From Roseobacter sp. SK209-2-6 (GTDB taxonomy: Bacteria; Pseudomonadota; Alphaproteobacteria; Rhodobacterales; Rhodobacteraceae), in contig NZ_AAYC01000001.1 in the NCBI RefSeq assembly GCF_000169455.1, positions 1-64,000 on the forward strand: 64,000 nt of DNA. The letters run 5' to 3'. Positions 28,366 to 38,778 of this stretch are shown one piece after another. The notes under the pieces are model-generated. The model did not search any database. It had not been told where the DNA came from and was given only the letters and a program-made list of their open reading frames with translations. A program made the translations under genes and the position numbers. Position 1 is the first letter of the stretch; every line of letters starts with the position of its first letter.

Positions 28366-29004
28366 TTAGAGGCTGGGTTTAAGGCTGACAAGCTTCAGGC
28401 CAAATCCAACGAAGACAACTCCGGTTATGCCTTTTAACCAGCGTTGAAAGCGCTGGCTGGAGGTTGCTTTGGCCATGCGCGACAGCAGCAAAATCATCAG
28501 GGTGAACCAGGCGGTGTTGATAAGGGTATGCAAGAAGACCAAAAAGAAGGCACTTGCTGCAGAGCTCTCACCCATTGTTATGAACTGCGGGAAGGCCGCG
28601 AGATAGAACATAGAGACCTTGGGGTTGAGTGCATTGGTCAAGAACCCTTCAACAAAGGCTTTGGGGAGAGTTCGGGTGCGTTTGGCAGGTGTTACGGCAG
28701 GGGCTGTGGCACTGTTTTGAAAGGCCGTAACCAAAGATTTGACCCCGATCCAGCAGAGGTAGGCCGCGCCTAGGTATTTAACCACAGCAAAGGCCAGTGC
28801 GGACTGAACAAGCAGGATCGAAATTCCTAGAACCGATAGGGCGCCATGTAGATAAAAGGCTGCAACAAAGCCCGCGATGTTTGCAAAGCCTGCCTGACGG
28901 CCAGAGGTCGGGACTGTCTTCGCAATCAGCAGCCCGTTTGGTCCGGGAGACATGACCAGCAAAGAGGCCACCAAAGTGAAAGTGTAAATTTCTGCCCAGG
29001 TCAA
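28366..29004 (-). CDS. LysE/RhtB-family amino-acid exporter
   Basis: The 212-residue protein has six hydrophobic helices and the LysE signatures MSPGPNGLLIAKTVPTSGR and FVEGFLTNALNPKVSMFY. Family members export lysine, homoserine, threonine or related compounds. An ATG at 29049 is open, but AAGGAG (29012-29017) lies exactly 7 nt before a TTG at 29004, so TTG is the likely start, giving a protein beginning MTWAEIYTFT as in homologs. It sits between tauR and tpa, but a role with sulfonates is only a guess. Confidence 0.83.
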   Translation of the reverse strand: MTWAEIYTFTLVASLLVMSPGPNGLLIAKTVPTSGRQAGFANIAGFVAAFYLHGALSVLGISILLVQSALAFAVVKYLGAAYLCWIGVKSLVTAFQNSATAPAVTPAKRTRTLPKAFVEGFLTNALNPKVSMFYLAAFPQFITMGESSAASAFFLVFLHTLINTAWFTLMILLLSRMAKATSSQRFQRWLKGITGVVFVGFGLKLVSLKPSL

Positions 29005-29124
29005 AATGATGCTCCTTGGTGGTTGCGGCCGATGCTGGTCAATTCGCATGAATGTCGAAAGGGGGGCAATTGTTCCGTTGGGGCGAAAGAGAGGACAATG
29101 ATCCCCTAATTGATTGCGTCAGCC

Positions 29125-29622
29125 CTAGCGGTCAGGGTTTTTCCTCAAACGCTTTTCCAACTGGCGTTTTTCCCAATCGGTCCCAAAGAAGTTGATCACT
29201 TCAAAAACACTCAACCCATGAGCAATGAGGCCGATGCCCCATCCCAAGGCAGGCCAGATCACCCAGAAATAACCTGGATTGGTGATAAGGTTCAGTACCA
29301 AAAGTCCTGCCATGACCAGGGCATATTGCAGCGCATGGGTGTAAAAGGATTTGATGTCACGGACATATTCAAGCGCTTCACGCTCTTGGGTCTCAAGTTC
29401 AGGAAGGCTTGCAGGGGTATCGCTTGTCATGTCTGGTTCCTTTCGCAGTTCGGAAAAATCTATCTCCAGAACGGAAGCGATACATTTCAATGTCTCGGGG
29501 CTCGCATTTGCGCCGCGTTCAATGCGCTGCAACGTGCGGGTGCTGATCCCCGCCATTTCGGCGAGTTGCTCTTGGGAATAGCCCTTTTCAAGGCGAAGCT
29601 TTCTGATGAGCAAGAGATGCAA
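29125..29622 (-). CDS. XRE-family regulator with C-terminal 2TM membrane domain
   Basis: Residues 1-60 are a Cro/CI-type helix-turn-helix (YSQEQLAEMAGISTRTLQRI). A short acidic linker follows, then a 2TM domain with two helices at about 97-113 and 120-138 ending in a basic tail (WEKRQLEKRLRKNPDR). The fusion suggests a membrane-tethered DNA-binding protein. No target is apparent; it is isolated from neighbours by gaps of over 100 bp. Confidence 0.8.
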   Translation of the reverse strand: MHLLLIRKLRLEKGYSQEQLAEMAGISTRTLQRIERGANASPETLKCIASVLEIDFSELRKEPDMTSDTPASLPELETQEREALEYVRDIKSFYTHALQYALVMAGLLVLNLITNPGYFWVIWPALGWGIGLIAHGLSVFEVINFFGTDWEKRQLEKRLRKNPDR

Positions 29623-29753
29623 TCCTTCTGTTCCTGCTGAAACTCTGCGCTATGGATAGCAAGCTAACCACGTCAGCGCCACGACAGTAGGCGACAGTAG
29701 CATGACATCGGGAAAAAACTGCCCCTTTCTGGTCAGGCGAAGGCTCCCGCCTG

Positions 29754-29812
29754 CTTTGGGACAATTAAAATTGTCCCAAAGAGTTGGGCCTGGCGCCGCG
29801 CAGATGCGCGGC
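29754..29812. repeat. Intergenic palindromic element
   Basis: CTTTGGGACAATT (29754-29766) and AATTGTCCCAAAG (29769-29781) are perfect 13-bp inverted arms around AA. A second hairpin CGCCGCGC / GCGCGGCG follows (29793-29800 and 29805-29812). The order CTTTGGGACA, TTGGGCC, GGCGCCGC, GCGCGGCG is shared with 9896-9941, suggesting a dispersed repeat. No gene lies in the 219-bp gap. Confidence 0.65.
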
Positions 29813-29841
29813 GCGGCACCGCAAAGATCCAGGTCCCGCGC

Positions 29842-30423
29842 TTAACGCGCCATCTTATGTTGCAGATGGGCCTGGATGGTTGGCCATTCAGAAGAGATGA
29901 TCGAATAGACTGCGGTATCTCTTAGGGTGCCGTTTGGCATCTTCATGTGATCTCGCAAAATGCCATCGAGCTGGGCTCCGAGACGTTCGATGGCACGACG
30001 GCTCTGAGCGTTCAGGCGATGGGTGCGAAACTCTACCGCGATACAGCCAAGGGTCTCAAAGGCGTGGCGCAACATCAGGTATTTGCATTCGGTGTTCATG
30101 CCGCTGCGCTGCACGGATTTGCGATACCAGGTTGAGCCGATTTCTAACCGGTCATTGGCCGCATCTATGTTCATATAGGTGGTCATTCCGACTGCTTTGC
30201 CCTGCGCATCCAGAATCGCAAAGGGCAGCATGGAGCCCGTTTCCTGCAGGGACAGACGGCGGGCGATTTCCGCTGGCATTGCATCTGGGGGTGGCACGGA
30301 GGTGTACCAGAGGCTGCTGAGGTTTCCGTCCGCACTCGCCTCGGCCAGATCCGGCGTATGGCTTGGAGAGAGCGGGGCAAGTGTAACATGCTGGCCTTTG
30401 AGAGTGACGGGTTTGGCCCACAT
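29842..30423 (-). CDS. GNAT-family N-acetyltransferase (RimJ/RimL-like)
   Basis: The 193-residue protein has the GNAT fold seen in protein N-terminal and aminoglycoside-type acetyltransferases (MTTYMNIDAANDRLEIGSTW, then the acetyl-CoA-binding region ending in HAFETLGCIAVEFRTHRLNA). It would transfer acetyl from acetyl-CoA to an amine. The start at 30423 follows AAGGAGATCACC, an excellent ribosome-binding site. The substrate is unknown. Confidence 0.85.
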   Translation of the reverse strand: MWAKPVTLKGQHVTLAPLSPSHTPDLAEASADGNLSSLWYTSVPPPDAMPAEIARRLSLQETGSMLPFAILDAQGKAVGMTTYMNIDAANDRLEIGSTWYRKSVQRSGMNTECKYLMLRHAFETLGCIAVEFRTHRLNAQSRRAIERLGAQLDGILRDHMKMPNGTLRDTAVYSIISSEWPTIQAHLQHKMAR

Positions 30424-30517
30424 GGTGATCTCCTTACATGACGTCCTGTAGTGATCAGATTGGAGAAGCTTCGGGTGGTTTGAAATATCCGCTTTTGTCC
30501 AAACAGAGTAGTCCAAT

Positions 30518-30817
30518 TTACATCTCTAGAAGGATTCTCTCACCAGTCTTTGCACTTCTGGGTACAGTGAGACCATAGAATACTCGGCCACTTGCCTCTT
30601 TGCGTCTGCGTTCCAGGCATGCTTTTTCGGTGATCGATCCAACAATTGCGCCTCTAGCTGTCGTCAGCCTCAAAGGTGTGCCATCCGCAAGGAATACATC
30701 AACGATAAAATAATTCCTGTATTTATTGCCGGTCGGGACGATGCCTTGAACTTTAGCCAGGACGTAGCCGTCATGAACATGTTTTTCGGGGCTAAACCAC
30801 AAGACCAATGCGGTCAT
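30518..30817 (-). CDS. Small hypothetical membrane protein, start uncertain or 5'-truncated
   Basis: From ATG 30817 the product is 99 residues with no recognised domain. The same frame stays open upstream to 30979 without any ATG, GTG or TTG, and the translated extension (ending AVLSLASILWIAGMTALVLW) forms a clear membrane helix that the ATG start would cut in half. The true product is therefore either longer, using a rare start such as CTG at 30916 or 30904, or a gene that has lost its 5' end. The C-terminal part (VDVFLADGTPLRLTTARGAI) looks beta-rich. Confidence 0.45.
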   Translation of the reverse strand: MTALVLWFSPEKHVHDGYVLAKVQGIVPTGNKYRNYFIVDVFLADGTPLRLTTARGAIVGSITEKACLERRRKEASGRVFYGLTVPRSAKTGERILLEM

Positions 30818-31024
30818 TCCAGCTATCCAGAGTATACTGGCAAGGGAAAGAACGGCATATTCTCTGACGTAGTATCGAAGTAGCCCTGACTTGTATCGTT
30901 CCAGTATGCGGGCCAGAAAAGAAATCGTCGCAATCCTTGAAATAGTTCCGAGTACAGGGCTCTGACACGAGATGGGTGGTTAAGGTTGCATTTCAAGTAA
31001 AGCAGTCCACTATGGATTGAAACG

Positions 31025-31051
31025 TAAAACGCCCCGGCCTTTGGCCGGGGC
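31025..31051 (-). terminator. Intrinsic terminator after tpa
   Basis: GCCCCGGCC (31031-31039) and GGCCGGGGC (31043-31051) form a perfect 9-bp stem with a 3-nt loop; on the minus strand GTTTTACGTTTC follows. It lies 30 bp after the tpa stop codon. Confidence 0.85.
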
Positions 31052-31080
31052 GCGGTCAGTTGCTTTGACGGGGAGAGATA

Positions 31081-32478
31081 TCAGCCAAAGACCTTGGTTA
31101 GGGCGGTGTCCACTGCATTGGTGATGGCATCAATATCATCTGCAGTTGCGATCAGCGCTGGGCTAAAGCAGAGGGTGTTGTTGCGCTCTGGGATCGAGCG
31201 GTTGGTTACACCAATGATCACACCCTGCGCGCCACATTCCGCCACAACTTTCTGTGCCAGGGCCTCCTCGACGGGTTCTTTGGTTTCGCGATCCTTGACC
31301 AGCTCGGCACCTAGGAACAGACCCTTGCCGCGCACATCACCGATGACGTCATGCTTTTCCATCAGGGCATTCAGGTTGGCCAGCATGCGCTCACCCATCT
31401 TGGTGGTGTTCTCCAGGAGGTTCTCGTCCTCGATGATCTGCATGTTGACCAATGCCGCTGCCGGGCCGGCTGTGCAGCCACCAAAGGTGGAGATGTCGCG
31501 GAAGTAGTTCATCGGGTCAGAGGCGTCGTCCTTGAACAAATCAAAGACTTTCTCGGTGGTGACCATGCAGGCAATTGCCGCATAGCCAGAGGCCACACCC
31601 TTGGCCATGGTGACAAAATCAGGCTCGATCCCATAGTGTTGGTAGCCAAACCAGGTGCCGGTGCGGCCAACGCCACAGACCACTTCGTCGATATGCAAGA
31701 GCACGTCGTATTTGTCGCAGATTTCGCGAACGCGCTCCCAGTAGCCTTCGGGGGCTTCGATAACGCCGCCGCCTGCGGTGATGGGCTCCAGGCAAAGGGC
31801 ACCAACGGTTTCAGGGCCTTCCCGCAGGATCACCTCTTCGATGGCATCTGCTGCTGCGCGGCCGAATTCGGCGCCGGAAAGATGCTCAAGACCCAGCTCG
31901 TGCTTGCGGTACTCCATGCAGTGCGGCACGCGGACAAAGTCTGGCGCGAAGGGGCCGTACTGCGCTGTACGCTCATCCTGCCCGCCCGCGGACATGGTCG
32001 CCAGGGTGGAGCCGTGGTAGTCGCGGTCGCGGTACAGGATTTTGGTTTTCTTGCCGCCATATTTCTTGTGAGCGATCTGGCGGACCATCTTAAAGGCTTT
32101 CTCGTTCGCCTCGGATCCGGAGTTTGTGTAGTAGACGCGGCTCATGCCGGGCATTTTGTCGATCAGCTTCTCGGCAAAAAGAGCGCCGGGGATCGAGCCT
32201 GCGGACTGTGCGAAATAACAGAGCTTCATCAACTGGTCATAGACTGATTTGCAGATCTCTTCGCGACCGTAGCCGACGTTGACGGTCCACACGCCACCAG
32301 AGACGGCATCCAGGAATTCCTTGCCGTTCTGATCCCAGACGCGCATGCCTTTGCCTTCGACGATGATACGCGGATCATTTTCTTCAAAAGGCTTGTGCTG
32401 AACCAGGTGATGCCAGACATGGGCTTTGTCAGCTGAAACAACGCGGCTGAGATCGTTTTCGTTGAACGTGCCGTCCAT
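31081..32478 (-). CDS. tpa: Taurine-pyruvate aminotransferase
   Basis: This 465-residue class III aminotransferase would convert taurine and pyruvate to sulfoacetaldehyde and alanine. The PLP lysine is K293 (TMAKGVASGYAAIACM), preceded by the cofactor Asp in HIDEVVCGVGRTG (264-265). The N-terminal SADKAHVWHHLVQHKPFEEN is characteristic of Tpa. It is monocistronic, 2.8 kb upstream of tauR on the same strand, with a candidate TauR site about 94 bp before its start. The product feeds Xsc. Confidence 0.93.
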   Translation of the reverse strand: MDGTFNENDLSRVVSADKAHVWHHLVQHKPFEENDPRIIVEGKGMRVWDQNGKEFLDAVSGGVWTVNVGYGREEICKSVYDQLMKLCYFAQSAGSIPGALFAEKLIDKMPGMSRVYYTNSGSEANEKAFKMVRQIAHKKYGGKKTKILYRDRDYHGSTLATMSAGGQDERTAQYGPFAPDFVRVPHCMEYRKHELGLEHLSGAEFGRAAADAIEEVILREGPETVGALCLEPITAGGGVIEAPEGYWERVREICDKYDVLLHIDEVVCGVGRTGTWFGYQHYGIEPDFVTMAKGVASGYAAIACMVTTEKVFDLFKDDASDPMNYFRDISTFGGCTAGPAAALVNMQIIEDENLLENTTKMGERMLANLNALMEKHDVIGDVRGKGLFLGAELVKDRETKEPVEEALAQKVVAECGAQGVIIGVTNRSIPERNNTLCFSPALIATADDIDAITNAVDTALTKVFG

Positions 32479-32571
32479 GACATGTCCTTCCTTACTTAAG
32501 ATGAGTGTCTGCCAGCTGCCTGTCAGCCGGAATTGTTCTAATGTGACGAAACGCCAAATTCTGCCGATACT

Positions 32572-32594
32572 CTAGGGCCAGTTGATAGGGTCAT
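32572..32594 (-). promoter_or_regulatory. Candidate TauR operator of tpa
   Basis: On the minus strand CTGGCCCTAG (32581-32572) and the weaker ATGACCCTAT (32594-32585) lie 94-116 bp upstream of tpa, nearly the same distance as the xsc sites. Spacing between repeats is 13 bp here and 23 bp at xsc, differing by about one helical turn. Confidence 0.55.
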
Positions 32595-32775
32595 TTGCGT
32601 CCAGTTTGCACGAAAGGTCGAAGTTTCTGTGAAGCATGATTTTTAACCAATTGGTAAAATTACGCTTTTCCATCGTTGTGGTCTTTGGTTGCTCCGACAA
32701 TCTCTGCGCAAATCTGCGACAGATTTTGCTGTATTTCGAAGGGGAAGAGCGGCAGGCCCTGCGGGAATTGTGACA

Positions 32776-32791
32776 AAGAACATATGTTCTT
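32776..32791. promoter_or_regulatory. 16-bp perfect palindrome upstream of the BKACE operon
   Basis: AAGAACATATGTTCTT is a perfect palindrome 73 bp before the BKACE start codon in the 386-bp divergent gap with tpa. A second palindrome, ACCAATTGGT, is at 32646-32655. Either could be an operator; no regulator gene adjoins the operon. Confidence 0.5.
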
Positions 32792-32864
32792 GAATTGACC
32801 TATTGAGGCTGGATCGTTTGATTTTCATGATCCGGGGCGAAGAATTCTCCGGAGATTTGGCCTC

Positions 32865-33647
32865 GTGAAATATGATTTGATGGTCGCCCCAAACGGCGCA
32901 AGACGCAGTAACATGGACCATCCAAATCTGCCGCTCACTGCGGGGGAATTGGCGGATTGTGCGCAGGCTTGTTTTGCCGCAGGCGCGCAGGCGATTCATC
33001 TGCATGTGAGAGAGGAAAATGGGCGCCATTCTTTGGATGTCGGTCGCTATAGAGAGGCCATAGCAGCAGTTGCCGCCGCCGCGCCGGATATGGCAATCCA
33101 GATCACCACCGAAAGTGCGGATCTCTATAGTCCTCAGGATCAACTCTCTTGCCTGGAAGCGCTCTGCCCAGTTTCAGCCTCTGTCTCGATCCGGGAAATG
33201 GCCAGGGATAAGCAGGTGGCATCACGGGCCTACGCCGTCGCAGCAGAGGCAGGCACGAGGGTTCAACATATCCTCTATTCTACGGATTGCATTGCGCAGT
33301 TGAACCATTGGTACAAGGAAGGCATCGTTCCAGTGAAGATGCGCGATGTGATCTTTGTACTGGGCAAGTATCAACCGGAGGTTTTGGCCCAGCCGCAGGA
33401 TCTTGCGGAGTTCTTGACGGCAACCCGAGGCATGCAACTCAACTGGTCTGTCTGTGCCTTTGGCCGTCATGAACACGCCTGTCTTTTGGCCGCGCTCGAC
33501 GCAGGTGGTGGACTGCGCTTAGGATTTGAAAACAGCATTATGTCGGCAGAGGGCACCCTCTGGCAGGACAATGCCGCCTCTGTCGCAGCTTTTGTTAAAT
33601 CGGCCTCTTTGAATGGGCATCATCTTCACAGGAAAGACGCAGCATGA
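32865..33647 (+). CDS. BKACE-family (DUF849) beta-keto acid cleavage enzyme
   Basis: The 260-residue TIM-barrel protein belongs to the family of 3-keto-5-aminohexanoate cleavage enzyme. These condense a beta-keto acid with acetyl-CoA to give acetoacetate and a new CoA ester. The metal-binding pair is H45 and H47 (AIHLHVRE), and E222 in GFENSIM matches the third ligand. The GTG start at 32865 is supported by GGAG upstream and by the homolog-like N-terminus ending MVAPNGARR. It overlaps the next gene by 4 bp. The substrate is unknown. Confidence 0.83.
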   Translation: MKYDLMVAPNGARRSNMDHPNLPLTAGELADCAQACFAAGAQAIHLHVREENGRHSLDVGRYREAIAAVAAAAPDMAIQITTESADLYSPQDQLSCLEALCPVSASVSIREMARDKQVASRAYAVAAEAGTRVQHILYSTDCIAQLNHWYKEGIVPVKMRDVIFVLGKYQPEVLAQPQDLAEFLTATRGMQLNWSVCAFGRHEHACLLAALDAGGGLRLGFENSIMSAEGTLWQDNAASVAAFVKSASLNGHHLHRKDAA

Positions 33648-34972
33648 ACCATGTATTTCCAAGGCATACAAAATCCGACCTGCCCACCGCTGTTGCGGGT
33701 GAGGGGTGTTACCTGATCGACGCTAAGGGCAAGCGTTACTTTGATGGTTCTGGGGGCGCGGCTGTCTCTTGTCTTGGCCATTCGGACGCGGCAGTGATTA
33801 GGGCAGTACAGGAACAGGTTGGCAAACTGGCCTTTGCCCATACCGGGTTTATGACCTCCGATCCGGCAGAGGAATTGGCGGACCTGCTGATTGAGCATGC
33901 ACCGGGGGATCTTGACCGGGTTTATTTTGTTTCTGGCGGCTCCGAGGCCACCGAGGCCGCCATCAAACTGGCGCGGCAGTACCACCTGGAACGCGGAGAG
34001 CCCGCCCGGCGACATCTGATCGCCCGGCGGCAAAGCTATCACGGCAATACGCTCGGCGCTTTGGCAGCGGGCGGCAATGCCTGGCGTCGGCAACAGTTCG
34101 ATCCGCTCTTGATCGGCGTTTCCCATATCGCCCCATGCTTTGAATATGCCGAAAGCAAGGAGGGTGAGAGCTCTTTTGACTACGGTCAGCGGGTGGCCAA
34201 TGAGCTGGAGGAAGAGATCCTGCGGTTGGGGTCGGAAACCGTCATGGCTTTCATCGCGGAACCCGTGGTTGGGGCCACCTCAGGCGCGGTGCCGGCGGTC
34301 GAAGGATACTTTAGGCGGATCCGCGAAATCTGCGACCAATATGGTGTGCTCCTGATCCTGGATGAGGTCATGTGCGGCATGGGGCGCACCGGGCATCTCT
34401 TTGCCTGCGAGGCGGACGGGGTTGCGCCTGATATCCTGTGTATCGCCAAAGGTCTCGGCGCGGGCTACCAGCCGATCGGCGCAATGCTCTGCAGCAAGCA
34501 GATCTACCAAGCCGTCGCCGATGGCTCGGGTTTCTTCCAGCACGGCCACACCTATATTGGCCACCCCGTCGCAACGGCTGCCGGCTTGGCCGTGGTAAAG
34601 CAGCTCTTGGAGCGGGATCTTGTCTCGCGTGCGCGTCAAATGGGCGAGAAACTGCAAGCGGCCCTGGAAGCGCGATTCGGCCAGCACGCCCATGTCGGTG
34701 ACATCCGCGGCCGCGGGCTGTTTCGGGGTATCGAGCTGGTCGAAAACCGCGAGACCAAAGCCCCCTTTGATCCTGCGCTAGGCTTGGCAGGAAAGATCAA
34801 AAAAGCTGCTTTTGAGGCGGGGCTGATCTGCTATCCAATGTCCGGCACACGGGATGGGCGGCTGGGGGATCATATCCTGCTGGCGCCGCCCTTTATCCTG
34901 AGCGAGGAGCAGATCGGCGAAATCGTGGAGAAACTCGACCGAGCCTTGTCAAATGTCCTCAACGAGACTTGA
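33644..34972 (+). CDS. Class III PLP-dependent aminotransferase, partner of BKACE
   Basis: This 442-residue omega-aminotransferase-family protein has PLP lysine K269 (ILCIAKGLGAGYQPIG), cofactor-pairing D240 in LILDEVMCGMGRTG and the phosphate-binding SGGSEATEAAIKLAR. It is translationally coupled to BKACE, so a plausible role is making the beta-keto acid from a beta- or omega-amino acid. It differs from Tpa throughout and lacks the Tpa N-terminus. The exact amino donor cannot be read from sequence. Confidence 0.83.
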   Translation: MNHVFPRHTKSDLPTAVAGEGCYLIDAKGKRYFDGSGGAAVSCLGHSDAAVIRAVQEQVGKLAFAHTGFMTSDPAEELADLLIEHAPGDLDRVYFVSGGSEATEAAIKLARQYHLERGEPARRHLIARRQSYHGNTLGALAAGGNAWRRQQFDPLLIGVSHIAPCFEYAESKEGESSFDYGQRVANELEEEILRLGSETVMAFIAEPVVGATSGAVPAVEGYFRRIREICDQYGVLLILDEVMCGMGRTGHLFACEADGVAPDILCIAKGLGAGYQPIGAMLCSKQIYQAVADGSGFFQHGHTYIGHPVATAAGLAVVKQLLERDLVSRARQMGEKLQAALEARFGQHAHVGDIRGRGLFRGIELVENRETKAPFDPALGLAGKIKKAAFEAGLICYPMSGTRDGRLGDHILLAPPFILSEEQIGEIVEKLDRALSNVLNET

Positions 34973-35056
34973 GGGAAAAGGACTCCGATAAGCGGGCCCT
35001 GTTACGGCTGACCCTGGGAGAAGCGAAGCGCCCTCCCCTGGGGAGGGGCAAGCGCT

Positions 35057-35081
35057 GCCCGGCCTAATGGCCGGGCTTCTT
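35057..35081 (+). terminator. Terminator of the BKACE-aminotransferase operon
   Basis: GCCCGGCC (35057-35064) pairs with GGCCGGGC (35069-35076) around TAAT, followed by TTCTTC. A second GC-rich palindrome (CCCTCCCCTGGGGAGGGG) lies just before. Confidence 0.75.
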
Positions 35082-35113
35082 CATTGAGGTCAATTGCCTA
35101 GGTGCAAGGTGGC

Positions 35114-37457
<2,344 letters not shown>

Positions 37458-37486
37458 TATTTGGCGCGCTACTAACAACACAACTA

Positions 37487-37513
37487 CCCCCGAAGCTGCA
37501 ATAGTTTCGGGGG
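37487..37513 (-). terminator. Hairpin after the trypsin-fold protein gene
   Basis: CCCCCGAA (37487-37494) pairs with TTCGGGGG (37506-37513). It lies 29 bp after the stop of the upstream minus-strand gene, but the following sequence is only weakly T-rich, so termination is uncertain. Confidence 0.5.
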
Positions 37514-37542
37514 CATGAGTGGATCAGGGAGAGCTGTCTTTG

Positions 37543-38778
37543 CTAGGAAAGAACCTGGTTTTTCAGGGCAAGCACATTTGGTAGATCTATCACTTCCACT
37601 CCTTCCTGGCGTGTCGATACAGTGCTTAGGGTGGTCTCTCTCATAGGAAAAGACTGAGAGCTGTCTTCCTCAGCAAACTCAAGTATGGGGGAAGAGCTCT
37701 CACCATAGGCAAACTGTGCATGTGCGTTTTGGCTTGGGGTTTTGCTGTTTTCAGACGTGCCCAGTGCAACGAGATCAGCGAATGTCGCCAGGCGCAGATC
37801 CAGGGCGTCGAAGACTAGTGGCAGGCTACAGGCAAAGAAGGAGGTGTGCTCTTGCGTATCGAGTGTCGATTGTGCGTGGCTTACGCCGAAATTCAACCCA
37901 ACGGCCTCTTTGGTTTCCGCAGAGATCCAGGCGCTTCCGCTTGTAGCGACATCTACTAAAAGAGGTTGCGTGCCTTCGCGGGGGGGCAGGGGCGTCAGAC
38001 GGAAACCTTCGATTTCTTGGTAAGAGGTCTGACCCGGTTTGGTCTCATAGGGCAGCTTATATTGACCGATGCCATCAACACGGGCCTGGATCACGCCACG
38101 ACCACAAGGTGAAGAAATTTGCAGAACCTCTCCGAGCTTGGGGGCTCGAATGCCTGCGACGGGTTGGCAATTGCCATGTTGAATGGGCAGCCAGGGCTGT
38201 TCCGGCAGAAGTTCCGCAAAGGCCGCATCACCTGCGGCACCAAGGTGCCAACGCTTCAATATCGCAAAGGAATTGCGTGGATCAAAGCAATCGCTGTTGC
38301 TGGAGGGGCGGGCGATGGGATCATTCAGTTCTGCACCTGCTCCTGCAAGGGCTTGCCAAGTAGACAAAATCCCAGGTGCGCCAGTCTGATTGCATCGTGC
38401 AATCAGTGTAATCTGGCCCTTGCCCGACCAGCGATCGACACGTTGACATTGTATGTCACCCATCGCGTAGCTTTGGTGCTGATTGGAGCCACTTTCGGCG
38501 GTGTCCAAAGGCACAGGTGAAGGAGCGCCGCCGATCACATCTATGCGAATCCCGTCCAATTCCTGTGGCAACATATGCGGCGCCAGCACCAAGTCAGGTG
38601 ATTTCTTCTGATCGACATGCACACGAATGCAGATATCCGCTTGGGCTTGCCCTGCGCGCCAACGAAAACCGGCATCCGCGCCGCGGAACCAATCCTGTTG
38701 ACCGTAGTCACTGCGGATACCCCGCAATAGATCATTCAGCCTCTCGTTGGAGGCTTCCTCTTTTAGACTGTCAAACAT
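37543..38778 (-). CDS. Nal1-like trypsin-fold protein with altered catalytic triad
   Basis: This 411-residue protein is not obviously annotated. Residues 15-85 resemble the N-terminal region of Nal1-like trypsin-fold proteins (VHVDQKKSPDLVLAPHMLPQ followed by LDGIRIDVIGG). ILSTWQAL (137-144) aligns with their ILSNWHVL motif, putting Gln142 in place of the catalytic His. D184 (AAGDAAFAEL) fits the Asp. ATSGSAW (278-284) followed by EAVGLNFG (291-298) fits the GDSGS-serine region with S280 kept. FDALDLRL near 323-330 matches the usual C-terminal end, and an acidic tail follows. The function is unknown; a non-proteolytic role is likely if the alignment holds. Confidence 0.5.
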   Translation of the reverse strand: MFDSLKEEASNERLNDLLRGIRSDYGQQDWFRGADAGFRWRAGQAQADICIRVHVDQKKSPDLVLAPHMLPQELDGIRIDVIGGAPSPVPLDTAESGSNQHQSYAMGDIQCQRVDRWSGKGQITLIARCNQTGAPGILSTWQALAGAGAELNDPIARPSSNSDCFDPRNSFAILKRWHLGAAGDAAFAELLPEQPWLPIQHGNCQPVAGIRAPKLGEVLQISSPCGRGVIQARVDGIGQYKLPYETKPGQTSYQEIEGFRLTPLPPREGTQPLLVDVATSGSAWISAETKEAVGLNFGVSHAQSTLDTQEHTSFFACSLPLVFDALDLRLATFADLVALGTSENSKTPSQNAHAQFAYGESSSPILEFAEEDSSQSFPMRETTLSTVSTRQEGVEVIDLPNVLALKNQVLS

